A stretch of DNA of 64,000 nucleotides, from contig OX104127.1 of the NCBI GenBank assembly GCA_944470555.2, positions 135,922,786-135,986,785 on the forward strand. Direction: 5' to 3'. The translations under genes were made by a program, and so were the position numbers. Shown here piece by piece: positions 27,901-40,862 of this stretch. The DNA comes from Heterobilharzia americana. Taxonomy: Eukaryota; Platyhelminthes; Trematoda; Strigeidida; Schistosomatidae. Below the pieces are notes generated by a model, which worked only from the letters and a program-made list of their open reading frames with translations, was not told the DNA's origin and searched no databases. The number at the start of each line of letters is the position of its first letter. The stretch's first letter is position 1.

Positions 27901-30900
27901 TCACCATGCTTTCACTTCGAGTTTTCTTCACGGAAATCCACCAGATTCATCAAATATTTTTGTCTTAATCCTGCTACGACTCACTCGTTGTCGTAGTGTG
28001 TAACATGCTTTTAGGCATTGTTTCTGGATACTCAGGATGTTATATTGATCTTGGTAACTAGCAGAGGAATCCAGGATGCAGGTTCTGTACTATTTGGGAC
28101 TTATCGACGGGATATACCTGCACCTCAGTGAGTGATGTTGTTCTCACTGAGACTCGAACCCAGTACCCATCGCTTCGAACCCGAGGCATTATCACCCAGT
28201 GGCCTAGTAGATAATCCGCATCCTGGATTCCTTTGCTAGTCACCAGATCAATATAACATCATAAACATTTGGTAGTATTGAGGCGTCTGCATAGGAGCCC
28301 ATCTGCCAACAGGGGTCGAGTGATTCGTCCGTGTATAGCAACGGGAAATTACAAATATCATGACTACTACTGATACTCGTTGCTCAAGAGAGGTGACTAT
28401 CATGCTCTAGGGGACAACGCTTCTGCATTTGAATAGATGGGTACTGGATTCGAGCCTCATTGGGAACAACATCACTCACTGAGGTGTAGGGTACATCCAA
28501 CTGACAAGTCCCAATTAGTACGAAACGCGCATCCTGGATTCTTCTACTAGTCACCAAGATCGGTATGATTATGCTATTCATTTTGTTTTACTGCATTTTG
28601 CTAATCTTTTCTTTAGACTAAATGAGAACAATACTCTGCTCTTATGGCTTAAAAGGTTATGATCGAACGATAATCAAACGTATCAGTTTAATCAATAGTG
28701 TTGTAAGTAGAATGTGAGAAGTAGGTAATCAGATAACGCATGATAGGGATAAAGCATAGGATGATCCCGTCATTTGTTTTTACTTTCGTGTTGTTTTCAT
28801 TCAATAAGATAGTCGTGTTTCAGACTGAGAAATTTGGCTTATGAAATCTACTTCATTTGCATTGACTAAGTATACACTTGAGATTTATTGTAATCGTTGA
28901 TAAGCTAATATCATTAAAACTGCTGTCTTCTATCACATTTTTTTGAAATTATTATCACTACAATATCTTAACTTATGTAGATATTATCAGAGAATCATTT
29001 ACTCAATGTGTTAGATGAGAAATTATCATCCCAAAAGTACTCATCTAATCCTCCATGTGAACTTGTATTCGATCAGATAGATAAACGTGTTATTCAAAAG
29101 CAAGAATGTAACCCATCTCGTACTTCACCATCATATGATAACGACTATGAAAAGTCAACTAGTACAACTCCAACCAATACAACAGCAGCGACAGCATCAC
29201 TACCAACAACCTTATCATTATCACAGACAATTTCACCGTACAACGAACAATTACAATCATGTGCACATGTAACTGAATTATTAAAGAATATTATAGGCAA
29301 ATGTTGGGAGTATCGTGAAGATGTAGATATCTATCGTGAATATTTAGCAATTTTAGAACGTGAGTTGTTATTTATTCTATTTTTGGCAAGGTGTAAAACT
29401 TTGTGTGTAAAGTTATTCGTGAAGTGATTGTTTTCACCCTTGAGAAAATGAATAGGTCCAAGGATGTAAACGACTGAACAACAGCTGATCAAAAACTTTC
29501 GATACTCAAAGGTTATATGGTTCTAGTTGAAGATTCCTACCAAGATTTTCGAAACTAGAAATCATGAGAACAAGAGACGAAAAACGCTTGGTATATTCAA
29601 CTACGCCCTCCATGGTCATTGAAAGTTAATCATGAAATGACTATAAACAGCAGTTTGTCACCAATGCCTTTGTAGCATCTTTTGGAAGTGATGTAATTAT
29701 CGAGTACATATGGTCGAGATTATGTTTAATCGATTTAACTGACTATGTAGTTTGATGATGTTCTGAACATGTATTGAGTAATATGAATCAGTGATAGCTG
29801 TCCACTTTTGTCTTTCATATATTGTGGAATAGTTGGAGTGAACTTCACATTGGTTGGTAGAGGTATGCGTTGGGGAGTTGTAAGTTCTTTTGCCTCACTA
29901 TGCAAATATCTCTCACTCTTTCTAGGTTATAATACAATACTCATGGCTAACTATTAAACCAATTGCTCAATCATTCAGTGAAACTAAGAATTGATTAGAA
30001 GTATTGTTTTTCATGGTTTATTCACCTTCTCAGCTTTGTTTTAATCCACAATATTTTTTGGGTAAAACAACTATTAAGCAGATAAGATCTTTCATACTTA
30101 ACACTGTACTTTATAAGTGAATTCTTCACAAAGATGTTTTTTCTAACTTATTTGAGTATCTTTCTTGCACAACTTTGAAGTTTATTGCTACCCGCTGGTA
30201 TTAATTTTCATAGATTGACACTTAACTATCAAAGACTAACTCGTCGTTACAAGCTACCTAATATGCAAAATCAATACTAAATAAAAAGAGGACTATAAAG
30301 CGTATTGATAACACAGGCATGTGTCACCAATATTGTGAGACAGGCATTCAACTCTCATACATTAAGTTATCCTGTCTAACCAATACCATACTTTCTTCTT
30401 GCCACTTGGGGTAGCACATGGGTTTGACGTGAGCTATAATTCAGTTCACAATGTTATACATCTTACACTGCGAACCGATTACACAGAATAAGACAATCTA
30501 ATAAGTAGGCATATTGAATAAACAATAGTCTCTGTTTATAGGTGAAAGTATTAACCAAAACAGCATATGTAGGTGTTGTGCTTTAATTAACTGACTAACT
30601 CACGTTTTGGTATTGACCTTTTTTTCTCAATTACCCAAATTGATATGGTTTAGTTTTTTACTGTAACAGCAAACATCATTCACTGTGCTTATATATTTTT
30701 GTATTTGTTCTATCTTACCGAATTGACTAACATTTCCACAGTAATGCATCATAATTTGACTGGAATTTACAACACGATAATCAGTATATAAAAATTATTT
30801 AGTATTATATAGATGACATGCTCAGAAAAGTTAGTTGTGGTTAATATCATACATCATAGTTGTGACTGTTGCATTGAATTAGATTCAAAGATAATTTAGC

Positions 30901-33900
30901 ATCTATTGTAAAGACTTAATAGCACTTCTGGTGTTTTTTTCTGTTTTTTTTTAAACTTTAACAACAATATAGCTTTACTGAAGCATACGGAGACAATGTG
31001 TAACACTGTCGTTGAACACGGAGGACTTCGGAGCTTAATTTATGCCTGTCGTTCTAATGATCTCCCATCTTTACGTCAAACAGCTGTCTGCTTAATGAAT
31101 TTAGCGTTGTTTGGTGGGAGTGAAGGTCATAGTGAAATGATGCGTCAACATGCTATTGAATGGCTATTTTGTTTAGCTTTTCATCAAGATGAAGTAATTA
31201 AATACTTTGCTTGCTTGACCAGTGCTGTATTGTCTACTAATCCGTAAGTATTTCAACTTGCCTGTTATATTTCAATTTCATTTTCCGAGGTCGAGCAATT
31301 TTGACCTAGCATAACAACAGGAAATTAAAAGTATCAATAAAGCAACAACTGATACCCATTGAACAAGCGGTGCCTCTCGTGTCCCAGTGACCTAGTGGAT
31401 AACGCTTTAGCGTTTGAAGTGATAGGTACTGGGTTCGAATCTCAGTGGGATAATATCACTCACTGGAGTGCAGGTACATCCGGCTGATGAGCCCTAAAAA
31501 GGACGAAACGTGAATTCTAGATTCTACTGCTAGCCATCAAACAGATCACAATAGGTTTTGAAATATTGACCGATTTCAAATATTTATTTCATTGAAGTAG
31601 TGATGTTCAATATATCACACTATAAATATAAAGTGTCAGCCTTTCGTTTACTGGCTTGCCTGGGGATGTATATGCTTTGGTCTTTCTTCATATAGGTTTT
31701 GCAATCACACCGTTTAGTTCTGTTTTTGTGGTGACTGATTATTTTAGTTTAAATGATCGAAATATTCGATACTGGGAGTTAAGATGAAGTGATATGATCA
31801 TTAGTTTATCACACTTGATCATCAACTCCTGGAGCTAGTCGTATTGGCAACGTTCCTAATTTATAAAAAATGGAAGGACTCAGGATTCCAGAATAAAGTA
31901 AGCTTATTTTACTTTGAATTCCCTCTTCAGCTACAGATATACATGGGATTAAGGAAATCAGGACTAAATATGAATATTTATGAAATTCAGTGGCATTGAG
32001 ACACGGTAATGTAGACATTACCAGTGGTAACAGAAAAAGTTATGAAGGATATTCGAGAATTTGGAACGAATGTTGTACAATGACTCAATAACAAGTGAAA
32101 AGATTGATAACTTTTTTTTGCACAGTAAGTATTTTAGCTGAAGAAGTATTTCTCAGTCTTTAGTGATAGACAACAGAATGTTATTCTGCCTGAAGGAGAT
32201 GGAAAAGTGGTCGCAGACACTTAAAGACTACAACATCATTACAGAGAAGTTTGTCGAAACATTCAATAAAGCATATATAACTTGAAAGTAAACACAAGAT
32301 AAAAAATGAAAAGGAACTAGATGGAGTTACCATCAACATTCAATAGTAGTGTCATGTAGCAAAGTCAAAGAAATCCCGGTCTCTTTTTGTACTCAACGGT
32401 TAGGTTGGAATCGCTCGACAGGAAACTGAAAATAATTTCAAGGCATGGTTTATGTCTTGGTAAATCGCGAGTCTTTTATACAGAGTATGTATCCACATAC
32501 CTTAGATAAAAAGTGACAACATTAGCTACTGGTTTCATTCCACCTACTTGAAAATTCGCCATATCAGTGGGAACAAATTCCAGTGAACTTCCTATTGCCA
32601 GTTAACCAACTTGTTATTAAAGAGAAAGACATATGTGAATAGATTTACTGGTTTTCTAATGTTATTTTTAAACAGTTACTGATATACTGTATACAGTTCA
32701 CTTTATGAGATGATCTTAAGGTGACCCTGCATTTTCGACTGAAAAGGAGTTCGGTGGCAATCAGGAGTTTCTCATAGACAACCAATACTCCAACCCGCTT
32801 GTTTTTGGTAGATGGAAGAAAAATGATCAGTCTGAAAAACTCCACTTTACTTTGTCCTCTAAATTTCTGTTGTTAATACTAGGGATCTATAAGTAGGTAT
32901 CAACTGTTCATGCAAAAGCATACTTAGAATTCCATACCACCAACTTCAAACATAATCCTGAACTCTGCGTTCGCGCGCAACTTATCCACTTTCTTTCAGG
33001 TAGCTCAACTTATATGTTATGGGCTGCCTGAAAGTATGAGCTATCTGTACTATTACAATGGCACCCAGATCCTTCTAATCATCACCCTTATCCTTTCCTT
33101 TATCGTTTTTACCTCTTCCTGTTGCCATTTACCGCAATTTACCCTCTACAGTTTCTCCGACTTACTATCCTACAATCATTAATGACAATTAAAGCTAGGG
33201 AAGCATTCTTTCTTGTTTCTTAAAACCACACTCGACTTTACACTGAAGCTTTCAACTTCTGAATTTTATATTTGGTCTGATAATCGGCCTCCTTAGTTAA
33301 GAGTTTGAAAACTTGGATGATGGTTGTATTCTGTATTGCTAAAAAATGCATACACAACCTAAGAGTGGCTATCCACTGAACCTCACCTTAACAATATGAC
33401 TAATCTACGGAATTCAATCCACAATCATTCACAGAGTTGATGGCTACTTTTCATAGACTAGTCAGTGTAAAAATAAAATTGAGTTATGAAACATAGTCCG
33501 CACTCCGAAAATGTATGCTTATTAACAGCCATTAATATGTTGTGTGACCAAGCAGATCTGTAAAAACCAAATTGGACATTGAGGCATATTTGTAATCTGC
33601 ACCTTAGCACTCACCGACTGCGGTTTGGACATGGTATATGATTATTTTAACTCAAAGCTATCAACTTCATTACAATAACTGAAACATTAAATTATAGTAG
33701 TTCTATCAGGTGACTTCAACTGTGAAGTGGGTAATCTGAGCCAGTCGGAAAGAAGTCTCCAGCGATATCTGTAAGAATCTGATGTTGCTGACCTGACAAA
33801 ATTAACACTCTACTACGATTTGTTCTTGATCAAGTTTAACTCCAAACATAAGAAAATACATCTAACTTGCCACTAAAATCATGTCACCAATGGACACCGC

Positions 33901-36900
33901 TATAAATTCTCTTTGGAAGACTTCCGCTCTTCTTAGAGTATCTTGTTGGACTCCGATTATGTGTTCGCTCAACCATGTGTGCATCTGCACCTGAATGAGT
34001 TGTTACAGCAAGCAGCTGTGAGCTTCTGTATGCTTTTCTGGAAGGTCGGAACACAAAATGTATATCTAGGAGGGAGATCACCAGGCATTTACTAAACAAA
34101 ATCTGAGTCCTCATCTAGATGAAATCCAGTGTAATATTCAATATACTGTCGAGTAGCGATAAAGGTGGGGTAGCTTAAAGACAAAGGCCAATAAAAGACA
34201 TTGAACCTCTATAGCCTCATATGTAGCGATTGATGCGGGGAGACTCATTTTCGTTGGCTGTGCTGGCGATATGAAGCAAAATCAGCTTAGGAGGATCTTC
34301 GTGATGACCACGATTACCTATGAGTGATGGAAGAGAAGAAACAAGTAGGGGCTTCAGGTGATGCTTGATAATGATTCAAATTTATTTAAAAAAATGGCTT
34401 GAAAGTTATGGTATTTAGTGAGAATAACACCGTTAAGCTCAGGTATTTGAGGGTTTTAGGAATAATATCTGTAGCGTCAGCAGAACATCTTTAGAAGTTT
34501 TTTTGCTGACCTTCAGTCACCCTCTTCCAGCCCTAATGTAAACGTGATGAAGATGCCAGTTCTTTAACTCTCTCCAAAACTTATAGGATTGTTACGACTA
34601 TGATATTTTGCCCTCAAGTCTGGGAATGACACCATGAATTACGGACTAGAAAAATCAGAGTGTTAGCAAAGGAATGGAAACCAGAAGTGATCGCACTAAA
34701 CCGATATAACTCATCCCAGAGGAAATAAAGGAAATCTTAGGGTTTATAGTCATCAAACAACTAACTGAAGCTCGAGAAAACCAAGTAGGTTTCAGACCTA
34801 GTCGAATGTCGATTGATTAGATCTTATAATCCGACAGGTTTTGTGACAGGCATATTTCTTAATTCCCGACCGTTGCTATTTTTTACCTGAAGGCAGCATT
34901 TGGTTCCATCGGTTGAGCATTGTCGTAACATCTAACTTTGAAGGGCATAGTGAGAAATTTTGTCATGCTAATCAAATCCCTTTATCCAAAACCGCACAAC
35001 CTCTAAAGGGTTTACGAAAAAATATTTTTTGAGATAACAGCATCCAAAGCCGTCCGCTGTCACCATCCTTATTTAGCATTGTTACAGATTTAATGATACA
35101 AGTGGTTCTACTTACCTATGATCCTTCAGGAAGTGAATTACTGTCCGGATAGCATGCCTGAATTAGAGTTTGTGTATGACATCATTCTTTTAGGCAGGAA
35201 ATACTTACAAAACAGTCTGCACTGGTTGCCACTTTAAGTTGTAATTTGCCCGGTGGGGGCTATCACTGAGATATAGGATCAGCATTTCATCCCATTTAGA
35301 ACCTGTCAAGTGGATGTACAAGCATCTTATTGAGCGGTGGTGTTCCTCCTGAGACTCGAACCCAGCACCCGTTGCTTCAAGCATTAAAACACTTTCCAGT
35401 TACCTAGTAACTCACGAGACCCGCCTCTGATGCAACGTGGATCATTTATATTTCTATTAATTCTACTGCCAGCCACCACCAACCAGGTTACATGATGAAT
35501 CTTTAGGCACTATCAAGGTATCCGCATAGGAGCTCATATACCAAGGGATATCGACTAATTTGATCCAGTATGACGGGGTAATCCAGATATCAGTCAAAGT
35601 CTCAGTTTGGGGTTCATGAATATACTAGCAAAGCACACTGACCACTTTACGTACTTGGGATATTGCATCAACCCTAGCGGGTTGGTTATTGATTGAATCT
35701 CAACTCAAATAAAAACGGCCTGTTCGGCACTTGCTAACTTACCTAATCTTTGGCTTTTGCAAGATTTCTGATTACGGATCGTGGTGAGTAGTAATCGCAC
35801 TTTACAAGAAATTTGATAGAGGTAACCGAATTCAAATAACAAGTTGCATAACACGACAAAATCCGTGGAAAATGAATTGTTATCAAAAGATCATTATGGC
35901 AGGCAAAAGTTCACTTTAGACAAAGATTTAACCCTACAGAAGAACGAAAATAAAAGGCGTTTTTCAAGGTTAAGTATTAAAATCATGGATGGAGAAGGAT
36001 CTGAACAAATATCTTTTGTATACAGGTCTGATTTTGTTTATACGAAATAGATGAAGCTTTGATAATACAAAGGAGACAAACACATCCTACAAAGCAAAAT
36101 CCATTATCATGCTGCAGATAAACTTTAAAGAACAATCTATCAGGATTTGACGGTTAGTGTTAATTAAATGTTGCCTATGCATATTTGTTCTTCAAAGACC
36201 ATGCTTTAAATTACTTATTGAGACCTTTAGTTATCGCAATGCTAACATCCCTAAGTATGGATTTATGCCACTTCTAGGACAGGTATAAAGGAACTTATTG
36301 TGGTTATTCATGCTACTCTACCCAGCCAGGAATGCGTTTGTGTGACTATCTGTCTGAGCATCTGGAATTCGACAGTCAGTTGTAAAGTGGAGCCGTAGGA
36401 TGAAAGATTTCTGTGTTAGGTTGGTATGTGTAGGTGCCTTACATCTCCCTGAATGAGTTTCGAAAGGTCATATAACTCACTGGCTTGAGATAATAGCAAA
36501 CGTGGTTCAGAATCGAAACCACTGGCGATCAGGCTACACTTTTCCGGTTTCTGCTAGTTCTGTAAAAGGATAAGAAGGTAGCGAATGCTCCTTTGAAGGC
36601 ATCTTTAGATTGTCGCTTTAGTAAATCATTTCTGGTTTGTTTCCGTTCTTTCTCTCTTCAATTTTCTATGTCTTCATACTGTTGTACGTTGCATCGCCTG
36701 GTGCTCAATTTGCACCAAGTTTGTGTTCTAACAATATAACAATAATGTAAAAACCATGCAGATATAAAATAGAAAGTAAGAATTTAGTTTCATCAGGGTA
36801 CTGTATAAGATCTCGGGTTCTATAATCATCTGATTTCTAGCTCTATCTAAAGAACTGCAAGTTATATGTTAGAATTATCTTCAGGTGTGTTGATCAAATC

Positions 36901-38936
36901 GTTACTCTTCTCCAGGTCCTACCAAATAGATCTGCTTATTAGTACTCTAAACCGTCTGTATCTTGTTATCGGAAAACAGCACTTGATCTTGTTGGTAGGA
37001 GAGGTCCGGGACAATGTCTCATTGTAGGATTATCTAACAAGTAGTTCGCTCTATTGAGAGACTTTCTACTAGAATACCCTTTCTCGTGTCACAACTAACA
37101 GGTACTTACCCTCTGGTATTCAGATGTACTTTAGAGGTATCCACGCTCAGTTGTCATCCGTATTTGCGATTGACAACTATCCTTGCTGAATATTGTTTAC
37201 TGGATCACAAGTACTCAGAAGACATAGTTGTGTTGAAAAATGCTGATAAAGCATAGCCTTTTGAATAACTTGACCTATGGTGTAAAAAGGTTTGAGATAA
37301 GTTACTCACTTGGTTACTGTCATGTCTATAATATGCAATATTTGAATATTCTTTAAGTAACTATGTGAAATATTTAACTAGTTGACACGTAATGGAATCC
37401 ACAAGCACGTTTAAAGTACAAGAATCCTGTTCATTTAGTATACTGAAATACACATCACATATGAAAGTGTCTCAAAGTTTTTTATCGATTGTACCTAAAT
37501 GCTTGAGTAAGCCATAGAAGTGTTTTCCTCATTTCAGATATTAATGCCATAATGTATCTCTTATCGAATCTATCATTATTTTTATCTCTTTTTCTTTTCG
37601 GTAAGGGAATTAACCGCAGCTGTAAATGCCTCTGGTACTCTCAATCTTGTGGTCCCTTTTGTACGTTCCCATTCACCGATAGAATTTGCTCGAAAGCATT
37701 TGGTTGCTGCTTTTCAGTGTTCTTGTAAAATAACTTTCCTCATACTCCAGAAATACAAACAACCGGTTGCATTAAATCAGATACTATAAAATCTTGTTGC
37801 CAGAATCAATATAAAGGAGGATCAGCTGATTGGTTAAATCGTTTAACACCAGTTATGTTTAGTAAACAATTTGAACCACGTGTTCTGGTCACCTTCCATT
37901 TTGCTGTTGAGGCTACACTGAAGTCTGACATGAAATGTAGTGAAGTGAGTGAATTATTGGCCTTAGTTTTCTTTCTGTTTATAAACGATCCACAAGTTAT
38001 AAGTATAATTGATTTTGAACAACCGCAGATTGGCTTAAGTGCTATTTACACCAAACTTAGTTATCTTCGAATAACCTTTCGTCAAATTTGTGATTCTTTT
38101 TATGATAAACCTAAGATTCACAACACTGAAAGAAATGCTAGTTTTCGAACTGAGCCAATGAGTTTATAAAATATTTATATGTTCTTTAAATGTAAACATC
38201 TACTACTGAATACGTTATCTACTCCCTTAAATAATAAAAAAGCAACCGTGATAAAGGACTTATAAGCTATCAGATTTATCACTTCCTTTGAGTGGGCATT
38301 TCTTACGTTTTATTATCCAAAATCATACTGCATTGGTGGTATTTCTGCCATCTTAAGGTCGAGCTTTACTTCTGATCTCTATTGGTCGTCACACATCTTG
38401 TTGACTTGTAAAAAGATCTTTCGTTTAACGTATTACATAAAGAAACTGAGGCTGTCTGGTATAACTCAGCCTCTACTTTTACAATTGATTAATTCCTGCG
38501 TTTTACCTATTCTCTACTGTTCCCCGTTGTTCTTTCCTAGTCTTCTAAAAAATGACTATGTTATATTGCATAGGGCTTTGAGAGCCGTCAGTAGGGTGAA
38601 TGCTGTGTCTCTGGCTCTACTGATTAACACTGTAGTTGAAAGACATTTAAATTCTAGCAATCAACTAGCTACAGTAATTTTAACTGACACTGAGAATCCC
38701 CTTTATTCACAGCTCTGTCGTTGTATCTCCTCAGGGAGGACAAGAAGAGGTTACATAAAACTGTACACTCGTACAGCCAAGTACAAGAATTCGACTGTAC
38801 CTTACTTAGCAGGTATCTTATGTGAGGAAAAAGTGTTAGGACAGAACTCATCGATTTTGTAACAGTTAACAATCTCATTTCAATAATTTTATTAACTTTC
38901 TTTTTCGACGATATCGTTTTCTAAAGCTGTACAATC

Positions 38937-38994
<58 letters not shown>

Positions 38995-40804
38995 TAAACA
39001 TATAACAGTCCATTATAAAACAATAGGGTTTAATTACATCACTAACCAAGTGTTACGAATACGGAGCGAGTACTTATAGTTCCTAAGAAGACCTTGTTTA
39101 TGAACGTTGTTTTCAAAGGCGATACGGCAGCAGAGATCCTGAAGAATCGGCTGTCCAGATCACTGAAGAAGACATTCTTCTCTGCAAAATTGCAGATCAG
39201 TTTCTCTAGTCAACAACTCATTCCGGAGTGCGTTAAGGACAAGTTACCACTTTGCGCCACCTCGATGTGTGTCTACAAATTTACTTGCTCCTGTCGAGCT
39301 AGTTATATAGGCCGCACAGAGCGCATGCTTTCCAAACGTATCTCGGAGCACTATCCTGCATGATTGTCGAGGGGAGAATGTAAATCAATTGACAGTTCAA
39401 TTCTTGAACATTTGGTCAACTCTGAACATAAAGCTAGACCAGAATCTTCCTTCAATGTCATTTATCGTGTCAGATGAAATTGTTCAAAAGGAGTACGCCT
39501 TCGACAGTTGTGCACAGCGGAGGCACTGGCAATTCATCAATTCAAGCCTGATCTCTGCGTGCAAAAGAAGGATGTTCAATCTCTCATCTTACCATGGTCT
39601 TAACACTTTCATTTTTTCGATTTCATTATAGTTAGTTTATTATTATCACCTTCATTATGACCCTTGTCTCATTTTTCACCTTCTTTACACCTATCTTTCA
39701 AGTGTACACTCAATATTTGCGTTTCTTATCTACCAACAATTTTCACCTTGTCAAACTCTTCGCCTTCCTCGATATATCTACTGTCTTAGATTATTACGCA
39801 ACTACTTTGCATTCTTGATTCGGTTTTTCGTAGCGCTTGGTTAGTGATGTAATTATACCCTATAGTTTTATAATGGACTGTTATATGTTTATGATATATA
39901 TAAATAAGATTGTACAGCTTTAGAAAATGATATTGTCGAAAAAAGAGAATTTTCTTCGCTGAATTATCTCTTCTCTATGACTCAATGGGCATGTTTCGTA
40001 ATTTCATTAAGAATGTAAAATGTTCTCTTTTTAATATATTTTACATTACTTCAGTTTTTATAATAACACAATTCGAAATGTTTTAAAGGAGTATAAACAT
40101 GCTTATATTTTGTTGTTGTTACAACATATCATGCCGAGAATTCCAAATTGTACCACAAATTGTTTAAAATAAAGTAAATTATTATTATCTTATATGAACG
40201 ACTTATCAAAACCAACCTGAAAAAATCACTTAATACTGTCTACTGTAACCTGTTGCCTACGTTGTAAAATGTTTTTTCATTGCCAAAGTTTTTGGTTTTG
40301 TGAACTAAACCGATTAGGATATACTACCGCATATAGTGGAGTGAGAAATTCATCTCGTATCTAGTGAAATTACTCTGGTTTACGGTTGCCATCACTCATT
40401 TTAGATTAATAGTGTGAGTTTGAGACAGATCATTCCTAGAAAATTGCCGCAAAATTGATTTTTCTAATGAAGCTGTCTTCCTACTAAGTAACACCTGCGT
40501 ATTCATAACTAATTTGTCGATTTCTTGGTTAGAACAGATAATATGCTGTGCTCGTTTAAATATCGCAAACTTATAAAATACTCGGGAAATAATTGATAAA
40601 TGGTTCAATATTGCTTCACCCGCAGGTGTACCGTAGTCATGATTATTAGCAAGGCAGCTAGTTGGTGAAGTGTGTACACAGACAATTTATGTTGCATAAC
40701 TCTCATTTAACTTTGTCGGTGTATTCGAAAGCTTAATGACTGTCGTCTCCTATTCTTGGCTATTTCCATAAATCTTTCGAAAACTAAATCTACAGGTTTT
40801 ATCG

Positions 40805-40862
<58 letters not shown>

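Larger units (their letters stand above)
17423..28980 (+). other. SARM1: SARM1 intron 4
   Basis: This 11.6-kb intron is the largest. It contains repeat E at 18040, a Penelope-like inverted repeat at 18384-20617, repeats at 21425-22410, non-LTR elements at 22660-25790 and 26480-27640, and Sm-alpha copies at 28054-28560. The stretches 17423-18040, 20620-21420 and 28565-28975 show nothing recognisable. Confidence 0.65.
31244..37605 (+). other. SARM1: SARM1 intron 6
   Basis: Contains an Sm-alpha copy at 31376-31545, a decayed non-LTR element at 33560-36745 and an Sm-alpha unit nested at 35255-35585. The stretches 31560-33550 and 36750-37590 show no readable family. Confidence 0.6.
38350..40195 (+). 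mobile_element. Non-LTR retrotransposon C-terminal and 3' end, split by an insertion
   Basis: The open frame to 38862 reads '[20 protein letters not shown]', '[17 protein letters not shown]', '[20 protein letters not shown]' and '[14 protein letters not shown]', the C-terminal domain of a non-LTR polyprotein. The 3' untranslated region resumes at about 39945 and ends 'CGAGAATTCCAAATTGTACC' and (ATT)n at about 40180-40192, matching the 3' end at 23.5 kb. The interval 38901-39944 is a Penelope-like insertion. Confidence 0.72.

Noticed and set aside
37717..37750. A 34-base micro-intron to repair exon 7
   Set aside because: The sites are GT-AG, but the joined phase is wrong and reads into a stop. 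The 26- and 32-base alternatives create a TAA at the junction.
37855..38169. Open frame of 104 codons running past exon 7
   Set aside because: The first 30 codons are exon 7. Beyond the GTGAGT donor at 37945 similarity to SARM1 ends, and exon 8 joins the donor in phase, so the rest is intron.
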